This document shows positions 34,782-46,699 of a stretch of DNA of 64,000 nt, piece by piece. The DNA is from Mastigias papua (taxonomy: Eukaryota; Cnidaria; Scyphozoa; Rhizostomeae; Mastigiidae), in contig OZ025271.1 in NCBI GenBank assembly GCA_964019165.1, positions 3,098,501-3,162,500 on the forward strand, given 5' to 3'. Position 1 is the first letter of the stretch; the number at the start of each line of letters is the position of its first letter. Below the pieces are notes generated by a model that was not told where the DNA came from, did no database searches, and saw nothing but the letters and a program-made list of their open reading frames with translations. The position numbers were made by a program, and so were the translations under genes.

Positions 34782-35598
34782 GTAACCGAGACGTTTCTAC
34801 ATATAGTATCTTAAGTAGCTCCTGCAGAGAAATTTATAAATATGTATAGTGATAGTTAAACAGTAATGACATGTGAGTTGATATCTCCTAATATTGGCTA
34901 TATTACATCCCCAATTTTAATTGTTCCTTGTTTTTAGAGTATATATGCGGTTACAACACTCTGCTCTAGGTTCTAGATATAAAATGAATATTGATGAGCT
35001 AGGCTTCCTGTACGAGCTTAACTGTCAATCTTCATCGGTTTTATACAGTTGAAATAAGAAGCAATCATACATCTGAGAGCACATTATTTGATGTAATCCA
35101 CTCGAATAGCTAAACATTTGAATCAAGAGAGGTGTATTATATCTGAAGATAGACGAAAATTGATTGTCAGTGTATTTTGCTGCTATATAGAGAAGACACC
35201 TTTGATGTACAAGGGATGCTAAACTTCCAAGCCATTTGTCACAAACCAGATGACTTACATTTCATACTACATGTTGCTGATTACATTAAAATCTATAGGT
35301 GAATTAGAATATGGGGTGCTTTAGTTATCTTTTGCAGCCACATTGCTAATATGTAATTCCTACACTATGACATAATACACTCCCACATTGTGCATATGGT
35401 GTCACAAGTAGCCTTCCTTATCGAAAGACTAGCACTATTGTTTTCTGTGCTATGCCAAAATTATTGTGCTTGGTATGAAGTAGTCACAGCTGATGTCATT
35501 GAGTATTGTGAACTATTTTCATTACTGCTTACCTTGCTCCTGCAGTGTTTCTGGGTTTATTTTTTATGTGTATCACAAAGCTTTTTCATCATTGTCAG

Positions 35599-35655
35599 AA
35601 AGTGAATTTCCAACATTGTTGCACAAGATTCTTGATTACGATCGACTAGAGAAAG
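35599..35655 (+). CDS. Candidate micro-exon, type B (unit 4)
   Basis: 57 nt after TTCATCATTGTCAG and before AGAAAG|GTAGGA, reading SEFPTLLHKILDYDRLEK. It differs from the unit 5 exon by only two amino acids (T/R and K/T). A pyrimidine run and CAG lie 27-40 bases upstream as well (TTGCTCCTGCAG), but that would add a stretch not conserved in length between units. Confidence 0.65.
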
Positions 35656-37255
35656 GTAGGACCTTGTCTAGTTAGACTATATATTATTGTGTATATCACA
35701 CTGACATGACCAAAGATCTATAGATTCTATCACTGCGCTTTAATTTCAATAGTTGTGTCATGTCGGTATACATGAATTACATCAATATTTTACTAGTATG
35801 TTAGTGTGCTATAGACTGTACAATGTCGTTCAATGCATGACCAGTTTCTCTCTTGCTACATTGGAACCATGGATTTAGTGCGTTTTCATCTAATAGTACG
35901 GGTGCGCTTGCATTTCCTTTTAAGTTTCTTTACATACTATAACATATATACTATGTTAGTATTGTGAAATATCATGATGTGTAGAACCTCATTGGAATTT
36001 ACATGCACTTTTTTACTGTGTATGAAGTATTCACTGTCTGAGGAGAGTTTGTACGGTATCCTTGACTGGCAACTAAATCTTAAGCCTAGCTTAAGGGAGT
36101 ACACTCCCCTATCTCCATTTCACACAATGTACACTGTATGAATTCCTTGGGCATTATTCCATTGGATTGTGTACATGCATTGTTGACAACTGTGTTTGCA
36201 TTGCGTCCGTTTGTTGGCTATATAATTCACAGTGTGAGATAAATATGTTGCCAGATCACAATGTTTAGGGTACTTGTTGAAAAGCAGCGAATACCCTGAT
36301 TACACAGATGTTTGATACACATCCAGCTGGTAATGTGTTGTAGCAATTGAAAATAAGATGTATATCAAATACAGTGCGTTATGTTTGGTCATCTCCATCA
36401 AAGTTAGATCAAAGGTCTATTATGTTCTGTTTATACAATGCTCCCTTTCCATGTATCACCATTGGAACATCCTTCAGAGTTATTTACAATATGATAATCT
36501 CAGCATTTTGCATGTGATTTTGCACTGTTTTGGCTTGATATGTCGCATGTACACTGTAGTGCATAAGTGTCATATTGCACAATCAATAGATATGTGAGTT
36601 ACCTCTTTGAGTGTGTTTCCACTACTATTGAGATGTAATGTCGTATACTACTTTTATAGTTATACAAGATCATTTTACTATAGTTTACTTTCTTTGTCAT
36701 CAATTAAACTTCTTTCGTTTTCATCAATTAAACATGGTTGATGTTCCAAGGATCCGATGCTTTTTCTATTGTAGCATTTCCCATAACTTAAGAGTGATTT
36801 GTTGTCTCAGTTCCATTTCTCCACACATCAACAGTGCGCTGCTTGCATTTATACAAGTGACATGTCATAATGGACTCTGTAGATTATGACTTAAGCTTCA
36901 TTTACTCAGGATGAATGTTCAGTTTCTTCGACTTAGCATCAATTAACATATATTTCTGTCACAGAAATACTGCTTCCTGCTGTCAAACAGTATGCCTTTT
37001 GTGGTAGATACTTGAATAGGCTTAAATTTATTGGCCCAGTATAATACTCATGATTCGTAAGGTGAAACATATGATAATGTTTGATATTAACACTTCTGTC
37101 TTATATTCTTGGATTATGACGTGTCTTGAGAATGTTCTTTATTTATTTCATGTAGCATTTTGTTGGTTTCCACCTAAAGCAGATATATGCTATCTATTTA
37201 CTACTATACTAGAGTATCTGATGTTGCCTTTGACGATATTCCTTTCATTTAACAG

Positions 37256-37309
37256 TGGCCGAGCAAGGAATTATAGAGAAGATTTCTAAGGAGGACTGGC
37301 ACTCTACAG
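37256..37309 (+). CDS. Candidate micro-exon, type A (unit 5)
   Basis: 54 nt after CCTTTCATTTAACAG and before CTACAG|GTAAAT, reading AEQGIIEKISKEDWHST. It differs from unit 4 almost only in the first four codons (plus one silent change at His). Confidence 0.65.
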
Positions 37310-38186
37310 GTAAATGAGACTTTGATAAATATAGTATCTTGAGTAGCTCCTGTATTGAGGTTTATAGATATATGTAGTGATAGTTAAACAGTAATGACGT
37401 ATGAGTTGATATCTGCTAATATTGGCTATAGTATGTGCTCAATTTCAAGTGTACTTGGTTTTTAGGGTATATATATGGTTGCAACACTCTGCCTAGGTTC
37501 TAACTATAATATGAATATTAAATGAGCTAGGCTTCCTGTACGAGCTTAACTGTCAATCTTCATTGGTTTTATACAGTTGAAATAAGAAGCAATCATACAT
37601 CTGAGAGCACTTTATTTGATGTACGTCACTCAAATAGCTACACATTTGAATCAACACAGTTTTATTGTATCTGAAGATAGGAGCTTATTGATTTTCATTG
37701 CAATTCTCTGCTATATAGAGAGGAACCCTTTGATGTACAATGGATCCTAAACTTCCCAGCCATTTGCCATAAACCAGATGACATACATTTCATTTTACAT
37801 GTTGCGGATTAGATATATATATATTTATATATATTTATATATATTTATATATATATATTGATATATATTTATGTATATTTACATATGTCCACTAGAATAT
37901 GGGGTGTTTTAACTATCTTTTGCAGTCACATTCCTAATGTGTAATTCCTACTCTATGACATAAAACACCCCCACATTGTGCATATGATGTCACAAGTAGC
38001 CTTCCTTATCGAAAGACAAGCACTATTGTTTTCTGTGCTATTCCAAGCTTATTGTGCTTGGGATGAAGTGGTCACAACTGCGTTGATTGAGTATTGTGAA
38101 CTATTTTCATTTTTGCTTTCCTTGCTCCTACATTCTTTCTGGATTTATTTTTGGTCTTTCTCAAAACGACTTTTCATCGTTATCAG

Positions 38187-38243
38187 AAAGTGAATTTCCA
38201 AGATTGTTGCACAAGATTCTTGATTACGATCGACTAGAGACAG
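38187..38243 (+). CDS. Candidate micro-exon, type B (unit 5)
   Basis: 57 nt after TTCATCGTTATCAG and before AGACAG|GTAGGA, reading SEFPRLLHKILDYDRLET. Partner of the type A exon 878 bases upstream; in units 4 and 6 the A-to-B intron is 817 and 818 bases. Confidence 0.65.
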
Positions 38244-39181
38244 GTAGGAAATTTTCTAGCGATTCTATGTATTATTGTGTATATGTTCCAACCGTGACCA
38301 AAGCTCATAGATTGTAGCACGGAGCTGTAGTTTCAATTGTTATGTCTTGTCAGTATGCATGACATACATCAGTACTTTTACTAGTAGGTTAGTGTGCTAT
38401 AGATTGTACAATGTCGTTCAATGCATGACCAGTTTTTCTCTGGCTACATTGAAACCATGGATTTAGTGCGAGTTTATCTAATAGTACGAGTGTGCTTGCA
38501 TTTCCTTTTCAGTTACTTTGAATTCTATAACATACATACTATGTTAGTATTGTGAAATGTCATGATGTGTAGAACCTCATTGGAATTTACATCCACATTG
38601 TTACTGTGTATGAAGTATTCACTATCTGCGGATAATTTGTACGATGTCCTTGACTGGCAACTAAATCTTAGGCCTAGCCCAAGAGAGTACACTCCCCTAT
38701 CTCCATTTCACACAATCTACACTGTATCTATCTCTTGTGCACTATGCCATTGGATTGTGTACATGCATTGTTGACAATTGTTTTTTGCATTGCGTCCGTT
38801 TGTTGGCTATATAATTCACAGTATGAGATAAATATGTTGCCAGAACACAATGTTTAGGGTACTTGTTGAAAAGCAGCGAATACCCTGATTACACAAATGT
38901 TTGATACACATCCATCTAGTAATATGTTGTAGCAATTGAAAATAAGATGTATATCAAATACAGTGCATTATGTTTGGTCATCTCCATCAAAGTTAGATCA
39001 AAGGTCTATTGTGTTCTGTTTATACAATGCTCCCTTTCCATGTATCACCATTGGAACATCCTTCAGAGTTATGTACAATATGATAATCTCAGCATTTTGC
39101 ATGTGATTTTGCACTGTGTTGGCTTGATATTTCGCATGTACACTGTAGTGCATAATTTTCATATTGCACAATTAATAGATA

Positions 39182-39378
39182 TGTGGAATTCATCAGGAGT
39201 CACTCGCAGCAGACACGTCAATTTGCTCTCAAATAGCACTCTAGCACCTAAGATTTTACCTCAACATTGTTTTAAGGGAGGAGGGGATCAGTAGCTGTCA
39301 CATTTGACTGCAAATTCACTATTGTCAAATAAACTTCATTGTTCAATAGGTGTTCCAAGGAATTATGGCAGAGATTGT
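39182..39378 (+). repeat. 197-bp direct repeat, left copy
   Basis: Direct copy of 41452-41648 with few differences; shared start TGTKGAATTYATCAGGAG and end TGGCAGAGATTGT. It could be a short LTR of a small retroelement (TRIM-like), but TG..CA ends, a primer site and a purine tract were not found. Confidence 0.8.
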
Positions 39379-41451
39379 CTGACACATATGGTTGTAAGGG
39401 GAATTGCATGATGGAATAAATATGTACCATAGGGTTTTTCGTGGTCCTGATTTCAATGGTTTTGTTGCCAACTCCATATCTGTAATGGTTTAGGAGGTGG
39501 ACATAGTGACATGCATCAATTTTGTTCTGTTTCTACCATGCCAGAAAGACTATCCGAGTCTGAAGGCACATGAGTTCATACTTCAAGTTAATAAGCAAAA
39601 CTGTGTTTTTTCCACTGAGAATAAAGTTACCGTCTGAATTGTGGGCTAGTAAATGGACGGTTCACGTAAGGCATAACTGTCATTTGCGCGATAGCTTATT
39701 ACTTATACGATCAAAATGGCAAAGTCTCAACTCGCTTATTTCTTGTATGACATAGACAACAACGATGTCGGAAGAGTTTATATAATTACTTATAGCAACA
39801 CAACCATTTAGATGTTTCTACTGAAGCAGCTTGATCTGGAGTCTATATATTGCATTAGCTGCATCCTCTGCTTACAAAAGTAATAAGTAACGCTATGTCG
39901 TCAAATCAAACAAAGGCAATCAAGTTCTGTAATATGCTCACCTGTTTAGAATATGGCGACCAATAAAAAGAAAAAGAGCACATTATGTTCAGTTGTAAAA
40001 GCAGGAGCTAAGAGAGTAGGTTTGGCCTTTAAAAGAAGGTCCTATTATTGGAGAATAGACCCAGTGGAGTTGGATAAGCAGATGCCCCCTTCAGGTGCTG
40101 GTGTTAGGCCTTGGCAAGGGTACTAATATTTGTTTCAACGGCCCTGTACACACTCCTGATACACAGCTAAAATGCCTGGCATAGAGTTATATTCACTTTA
40201 TCAATATGTATACCAAATCGCTCCCTTGTATTGCGACGGGCTGCAGAAATAACAGCTAATAGTGTGAAATGATTTATGTGCTTGCCCGCTTGCTTCCATG
40301 CTACAATAACATATTATAGCTTGCAGACAAAACTGTCCAATGCACTACACCAGAAAACGAGTCAAAACAAAGATATTGAAGGTACTCGCAACACACAAGT
40401 GTGTTGCTACAGTACGAGCACCAGTATCCCCTTTAAATTTTTGTAGGAGACAATCGGTTCGCTGATATTATCACTGTACAAAGGGCCTCCTGCTTTCTCA
40501 CCACTCTTTCAAGTTCTAAGACCAAGAATCTCTTACTATGTGCTTATTGTCTAGCTCTTTGTTGCAGCGGCCATTCACGTCACTTTTCGCAGTTCTTCCG
40601 TAATAGTGATGACCCGCAGTGCTTGTGCAATGGTAGTGAAACAGCGATTTGGCAACGATTTACCATTACATTTCCAGCTTGTGTGATTCAGTATTAGGCG
40701 ATATCGAAGAACTAGCTGCAGTAAAAGTGGTACATGGATAAGTACATTTGTAGGAATACAGAAAAGTACATTGGTATTATCGAGAGGAAAGTAAAATCGA
40801 GGAAATTGTCACGGTTTACCATTTTGTGCAGATAAACATGAATAGGATTAGAGTCATTTCTTGAAAAATTGTAAACCGTGCAGTTTTTCTCCTTTTTCTC
40901 AGAAAGGATACATCAATTTTGCACGTAACTTAATGTAACAGTAGTACTTACTTGTGTACCACTTTGTGCAAAATTGAGAAGTTATAGCATAATTCCCCGT
41001 AGTTTTATAAGCAATAATAAAATGGTAAACCGTGTGGTAAACCGTTGGAAACGAGTAGAGAAAAGCAATCCAATTCAATGCGATGATTATAAATGTGCTT
41101 GAAACCGCTCTTGTGGATAGAATCAATTGCCGATTCCAGAATACGTTGATTATTTCGTTGTGTTAGAAGTATAATAACTATATTTCCTTAGATTTGTTCA
41201 TTGATTCCACTTTTATACTTGGAATTGGTGAACACAATCGCCAGCCAAGAACAGAGCATCAGTACTACACCCCCTCAGTTGAGCCCTTACCCCGCCCAAT
41301 ATCAAATTTTCAATATGACCAATGAGATCAGCAGTTTCAAAATGTAGCCTCCTAACAGAATTGGCTCAGACAATAACTGCCAAAATTCTTGGAACACTTG
41401 CATTACTTTTTGACTCATAGAGCAATCTCTCCCTCTCCCACCTTAGAACAA
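39379..41451. mobile_element. Insertion of unknown class between 197-bp direct repeats
   Basis: About 2.07 kb inside unit 5 with no homologous counterpart in units 4 or 6. It has one clean short open frame (39953-40126) and an inverted pair CACGGTTTACCATTTT (40809) and AAAATGGTAAACCGTG (41019). No reverse transcriptase or transposase was seen. Confidence 0.45.
39953..40126 (+). CDS. Small basic hypothetical protein, 57 aa
   Basis: An ATG-initiated frame with a Lys run at the N-terminus (MATNKKKKSTLCSVV), a basic middle (KAGAKRVGLAFKRRSYYWRI) and a Pro/Gly-rich end (MPPSGAGVRPWQGY). The composition is more protein-like than neighbouring short frames, but there is no second copy to test conservation and I do not recognise a family. 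It sits within the direct-repeat-flanked insertion. Confidence 0.25.
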   Translation: MATNKKKKSTLCSVVKAGAKRVGLAFKRRSYYWRIDPVELDKQMPPSGAGVRPWQGY

Positions 41452-41648
41452 TGTTGAATTTATCAGGAGTTACTCGCAGCAGACACGTCAATTTGCTCTC
41501 AAATAGCACTCTAGCACCTAAGCTTTTACCTCAACATTGTTTTAAGGGGGGAGGGGATCAGTAGCTGTCAAATTTGATTGGAAATTCACTATTGTCAAAT
41601 AAACTTCATTGTTCAATAGGTGTTCCAAGGACTTTTGGCAGAGATTGT
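41452..41648 (+). repeat. 197-bp direct repeat, right copy
   Basis: Partner of 39182-39378. Unit 5 sequence (GTTGATGCTCCAAGGATCC) resumes right after it. Confidence 0.8.
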
Positions 41649-41846
41649 AGTTGATGCTCCAAGGATCCAATGCTTTCTCTTTGGTGGCATATCCCGTAAC
41701 TTAAGAGTGATGTGTTGTCTCAGTTCGGTTTTTCCCACATCAGAAATGTGTTGGTTCCATTTATACATGAAAAATGTCATAATTGTCTCTGTGGATTATG
41801 ACTTAAGCTTCATTTACTCAAGATGAATGTTCAGTTTCTTTGACTC
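41649..41846 (+). repeat. End of unit 5 and first bases of unit 6
   Basis: 41649-41822 matches the end of unit 4 (36730-36903). 41823-41846 (GATGAATGTTCAGTTTCTTTGACT) is the start of unit 6, which is then cut by the LINE. Confidence 0.75.
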
Positions 41847-42104
41847 ATTAATTATGCAGAAAATAATTATGGGTCATAACAAACAAATGCTCTCGTTATT
41901 AAGAATGCACCAGGTATGAATAGGCATTACCCTGAGAAACCTGCAGTATGTAAAGTTGATAACTTTGGTGCCTAGTACGCTCTCTTTAAAGCTGATTGTT
42001 GTTGTTATCCCTTCTCAAGTTAATTCTCGAATTCCTGTCTGTTATGACGTATGAGGTACCGAGAAGAGAGTAATAATCCATTGTATGATTCTAATCCTAA
42101 TATT

Positions 42105-42796
42105 TATTATATGCTGATGACACAGCCCTTTTATGTTTGTGCCCAAACGATTTATAAATGGTGTTACTTGCACGCAATAAAGCTGGAAATCCATCCGGCA
42201 TGGAAGTGAATATCAAGAAAACCAAAACAATTTTAGTCAGCAAGACATCGCCATCTCCTACAATAAGCAGTACCTTAGAAGGAAGTCCCTTTCAACAGAC
42301 TAGTTTGATACCATATTTAGGTTTATTCATTACAGAAGATGGACGGTGTGAGAAGCAGGTTAAAAAAAGAATTTAAATTACAAGGAGTGCCTTCGTAAAG
42401 ATGAATAAAATCTTAACATCAATGAAATTAAGTATTGACACCAGAAAAAGGCTGTGTGTATGTTACATTTGGTCAAAATTGCGTTATGGTTCAAAAAATT
42501 TGACATTAACAAAAATAACCACAAAAAAACTTACAAGCTTTTGACATGCGGATGCTGAGAAGAATGCTAGAGATACCATGGATTGTGCACAAAACAAAAA
42601 TTGAAGTTTTGCAATTGGCTAATGCAACATCAACACTCCTATCATCAATAGAGAAAAGAAGATGTAAGTATTTTTTGCACCTTACAAGAGAGAATAGCAT
42701 ACATAGAGTGCTTCTAGAAGGGAAGATAGAAGGAAAAAGAGGCAAGGGAAGTCTAAGGGTAAAGTGGATGCACAACATCAAAGATTGGATGAATCT
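42105..42796 (+). pseudogene. LINE reverse transcriptase C-terminal half, broken
   Basis: The YADD box, thumb and C-terminal region are recognisable, but with a frameshift between the YADD and GMEVNIKK parts (stop at 42157), a stop at 42376 and a shift near 42545. Codons from 42546 run in frame up to the gypsy-2 insertion point at AATCT. Confidence 0.8.
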
Positions 42797-43295
42797 TTAG
42801 TGATTCTTGATTGTAGTGTTTTTGATTTTAGAACTGATGCTTAAAGTTCTTATTATATTTAAAAGAACGATCTCACCGATGTACTTCTCTTTACTTTAAA
42901 CAAATGCACGTTGCAGGCTGGTAGACAGTAAGTCGTATTTGTGTGTGTAATCTTCACCACGATAGAAATCAACTGACTGCTTACAAATTATGATTTGGTA
43001 TGTACATTTGCTTTCCAAAATTACGTATAAAGATGAAGTAAATAAAATCTCTGTTGGAAAGGACGGGCTAGGTAAAGTATGGCAATGTGTTGAGGGAAAG
43101 TTAGCATAAGAATCGGCCTAACAAAAGGGCAAGATGTTATGACGCAATAGATTGTTACTGTGATGTTAGCTTAGTGTTAGCGTAGAGGAAGTGATGGGAA
43201 TGAACTGTAGAATAAACTCGTAATGAATGAATGAATGAGTGAATGAATGAGTGAATGTAGTGGAAGATAAAGTAACTACAAATGTGATTGCTACG
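42797..43295 (-). repeat. gypsy-2 3' LTR
   Basis: Outer + strand start TTAGTGATTCTTGATTG; inner end GTGATTGCTACG. It contains a TGAA/TGAG tetranucleotide tract at about 43222-43258. Confidence 0.9.
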
Positions 43296-43313
43296 AGGCT
43301 CCCCCCCCCCCCA
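43296..43313 (-). promoter_or_regulatory. gypsy-2 polypurine tract
   Basis: On the minus strand a run of twelve G followed by AGCCT stands directly before the 3' LTR, where plus-strand DNA priming is expected. Confidence 0.7.
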
Positions 43314-43414
43314 GAATACATGCAGAGTGTGACATTCGAAAAATATAAGAATACAAGATACAACAGTGAAATGAAGGAAAGAAAATACAATGTTCAAGCT
43401 CTATATTGTAATGG

Positions 43415-44420
43415 TCAAGCAGTCCCATATCTGTGCAGAAAATGTACTCTTTTTCCTGAGCAAGTGGTACGTGGCAAAATCTTGGATTTAGGAACATCCA
43501 AAGTTGGTGGATTGTTAAGGGTGGCAGGAGTGGTATTGACTGGAGCAGAATCAAGATATGCAGGTTTCAACCGACCAAGGGTGACAGAAATTTGCTTGCC
43601 CTGAATGTCAAGAAGAAAGTGTTTCTCATGGCGACGTATAATTTGGTAATGTCCATTGTAAGGTGGATCGAGAGGTTTGCGGATGGCATCATGGCAAACA
43701 AAAACATGAGTGCATGTAGAAAGATCGGGTGGTATATGTGATGGTGGAGATGGTAGGCATGGTTGAACTGGCCAATACTGGTGCATATAGGATGATAAAC
43801 GATCTGCATAGAGTGTAGGGTCGAGTGGCATGGTGGTAGGAGAGGGAAGAAAGAACTGTCCTGGTAAACAAAAGAGTAGTTCCGTAAACAAGTTGGGCAG
43901 GAGTGCATTGGAGATCTTGCATGAATGTTGTGCGAAGACAGAGAATGATGAGAGGAAGAAGTTCCGTCCACTTGGAGGAGTCGGAGGAGGCTTTGAGACA
44001 GGCTTTAAATTGACAGTGAAAACGCTCAACCATTCCATTGGCACATGGGTGGTATGCAGTTGTGCGTATCCGTTTGGTTCCGAGAAGGTTCATAAGGGCA
44101 GTGAAAAGGGATGATTCAAATTGTGTACCATGGTCAGTGGTAACACTGGATGGGACACCAAAGGTAGATATCCAATGAGTAACAAAAGTGCGAGCGACAG
44201 TTTCAGCAGTAATATCAGGAATGGGAATGGCATCTGGCCATCTGGTATAATGATTGACACATGTGAGGAGATAGCAATAACCTTGTGATGGTGGAAAGGG
44301 ACCGACAATATCAAGATGAATATGGTCAAAGCGGGCATCTGGAGTGGTGAAAGTGCCAAGGGGCATAGCAGTGTGACGTTGTACTTTGACACATTGACAA
44401 GGAAGGCAGGATTTATCCAT
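43415..44420 (-). pseudogene. gypsy-2 integrase, one frameshift
   Basis: 44420-43870 holds the end of the zinc-binding domain (KSCLPCQCVK) and the core with all three acidic residues: HLDIVGPFPPSQG, TTDHGTQFES and GMVERFHCQFK. After a shift near 43865 the frame of 44044-43415 continues with FVCHDAIRKPLDPPYNGHY and LGRLKPAYLD, the C-terminal domain of this lineage. The HHCC His part just upstream (44425-44510) is in poor shape. The family role is insertion of the DNA copy. Confidence 0.87.
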
Positions 44421-44512
44421 TGGCCGATATCCCTATTGATACAAGGCCAGACAAAGTGTTCCGTAATTAGGCGTTGTGTGGCGCGGATTCCAAGATGCGA
44501 AGGGCTATGGAA

Positions 44513-46519
44513 CTAGTCAAATACAAGATGGCAGACAGGTGCAGGAATGTATGGGGGTGGTGAGGCAGTGGTCATATCGCAGAGGATGGTGCTTGTGGAA
44601 AATGGTAATGGCAGAGCTTGGAAGTGCAAGGATGCTGAACAGAGCTGAGAGAGATCTGGATCATTCTGTTGGGCTTGTGCGATGAGTGTATACTCAAGAG
44701 AAGGTGTGAGAGCAGTAAGTGCATTGATATCCATGCATGAAAGGGCATCAACGACTGAGTTGTCTTTTCCTTGAACATGACGGATGTCAGAGGTAAATTG
44801 TGAGATGAAATCAAGGTGTTGAGTTTCTCCTGAAGAATAATGGGATGGTGGGGAAGATAAGGCATGTGTAAATGGCTAGTGGTCAGTGAGAACATAGAAT
44901 TCACATCCTTCTAAAAAATGGCGAAGATGACGAATGGAAGGGTAAATGGAGAGTAACTCGTGTCTGAAAGTACTATATCTAGTTTCAGCAGGCTGCAAAC
45001 ACTTGGAGAAAAAGGAAATGGGTTACCAGGTATGACTGATGCGCTGTTGAAGAACTCCACCCACGGCGACATTAGAAGCATCAACCATAAGGCAGTATGG
45101 TGCAGAAGGATCAGGATGAGTGAGTAGAGTGGCTTTGGCAAGAGTGGTTTTCACAGCTTGACAGGCAGACAGTGCACCCTCGGAGAGGTGAAATGATTCG
45201 GTACTGGTTTGCTTTGGTGACAGGAGATCAGTGAGCGGTTGGACAAGTGAGGCACAGTGCGGGATTAATCGATGATAGAAGTTAACCAAACCAAGGATTT
45301 CGCATAGCTTGCATAAGGAGGATGGAGCAGGAAAGTCTTGAATAGCTTGCACTTTGTATGGAAGAGGAGAGATACCATGAACTGAAATCTCGTGGCCTAA
45401 GAACTCAAGAAATGCAGCACCAAATATGCACTTGGAAGGATTTATGACAATTCTGCATTCCGAAAGATGATTGAAAAGGATATCCAGGTGTGCCAGGTGC
45501 TCAGCTTCTGAAGAACTGGCAATCAGGACATCATCGATGCACGCATGCACAAAATTGAGGCCACTGAGAACTTCATCAATGAAATGTTGAAAAGTTTGAG
45601 CAGCATTACGGAAACCAAACGGCATGCACAGAAACTCGAACAAGCCAAGAGGAGTGCGAATGGCGGTCTTAGGAACATCATCTGAGTGGACAGGAATCTG
45701 ATGATATGCGCGGACAAGATCAATCTTGTAGAAAATGGATTTGCCTTGTAGTGAAGAGGAAAAGTCATGGATGTGTGGTATGGGATAACAGTCTGGCAGA
45801 GTGACTTTGTTCAAAGCGCAATAATCACCGCAAGGACGCCAATCACCAGGAGTAGGTTTGGGGATCATATGAAGTGGAGAAGACCACGAACTGTCAGAAG
45901 CACAAATGATGCTAAGCTAGAGCATGTGATCAAATTCAGATTTAGCAATCTTGGGACAATCAGGAGCAAGGCGGCGAGGATGGCAGAAGACAGAAGGTCC
46001 AGTAGTGCGAATCTGATGGGTGACAGAATGTTTAACAGACGATTCGTTGTAGCATGGACTGGAAATGTTTGGAAATTTGCACAATAAATCTTTGTAAGGA
46101 GTAGAAGCAGGGAAATGAAAAACAGGACGTGGTGAGATTGCAGTAGATTGAATACCATTAAGACTGAGGCCGGTAGTAGTGTCAATGAGCGTGCGATGTT
46201 GAACATCGACTCTAAGTCCGAAATGGGCGAGAAAATCGGCTCCCAGAATAGGGAAGGGAAGGTCAGCAATTATGAATATCCATCGGAAACTACAGCGAAG
46301 TCTGATGTCTAAGGTCATGGATTTTTCACCACAAATAGAGATGGCAGATTTTTTGACAGCCTGGAGAATCATGGAGGCAGGTTTACGTTTTTCAGCAGCA
46401 GAAGAGGGAATAACACTGACATCAGCACCGGTATCAACGAGGAAACAAGTACCAATAGTATGGTAGGTGATGTAAAATAGGCGACTTGTGGTTGAAGAGC
46501 CTGCTGGACTGGTCGCCAC
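44513..46519 (-). pseudogene. gypsy-2 protease, reverse transcriptase and RNase H, in-frame stops
   Basis: One continuous frame broken only by stops (TAG about 45917, TAA about 45022, TAG about 44880). The protease active site is FLVDTGADVSVIP near 46440. The RT has [47 protein letters not shown] and the catalytic [13 protein letters not shown], where Cys replaces the usual Tyr of YxDD. The RNase H starts at [17 protein letters not shown] and ends near RHVQGKDNSVVDALS. All domains are in family order. Confidence 0.9.
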
Positions 46520-46699
46520 TAGTGGCTAGTGGTGATGTTTTCCGACTGTTCTGGTGTTGCAGTGTGAGAGACTGGAGTATGTGCATCAGAGAGAAAAGTG
46601 CATTGAGGGTTGCATTTGTGGGTAGCAATACCACAACGCTCATGATACCAACAGTAGGGAGACAGACAAGTGCGGCTAGGTGAACAGGACAATGAAGGT

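Larger units (their letters stand above)
34380..36903 (+). repeat. Tandem unit 4 (contains one A-B exon pair)
   Basis: This 2.5-kb stretch is repeated head-to-tail by 36904 onward and again by the split unit 6. Matching phrases include AATATTCAGTTTCTTCGA at the start, CTTGAATAAGCGTAAATTTC, ACATCTGAGAGCAC, TTTAGGGTACTTGTTGAAAAG and AGATGTATATCAAATACAG. Both candidate exons lie in its first half; the second half has none. The frames at 36638-36889 and 36358-36597 recur in the other units but change freely and are not considered genes. Confidence 0.88.
36904..39181 (+). repeat. Tandem unit 5 (main part)
   Basis: Homologous to unit 4 from its first base. A local AT-rich expansion (37813-37886, TATATATTTATATA type) replaces unique text. 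At 39181 the match is broken by the direct-repeat-flanked insertion and continues at 41649-41822. Candidate exons are at 37256 and 38187. Confidence 0.88.

Noticed and set aside
35560..35599. Longer type B exon starting at TTGCTCCTGCAG (35551-35562)
   Set aside because: This acceptor exists only in unit 4 (CTTGCTCCTACATTC in units 5 and 6), and the added stretch has no conserved frame.
36638..36889. Open frame MVDVPRIRCFFYCSISHNLRV repeated in units 4, 5 and 6 as a possible exon or gene
   Set aside because: The three copies differ at replacement and silent sites alike, the frame ends differ, and splice sites are not conserved. It looks like neutral sequence shared through unit duplication.
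43251..44114. + strand open frames within 43.2-44.1 kb and many others opposite gypsy-2
   Set aside because: They mirror the integrase and other pol domains on the minus strand.
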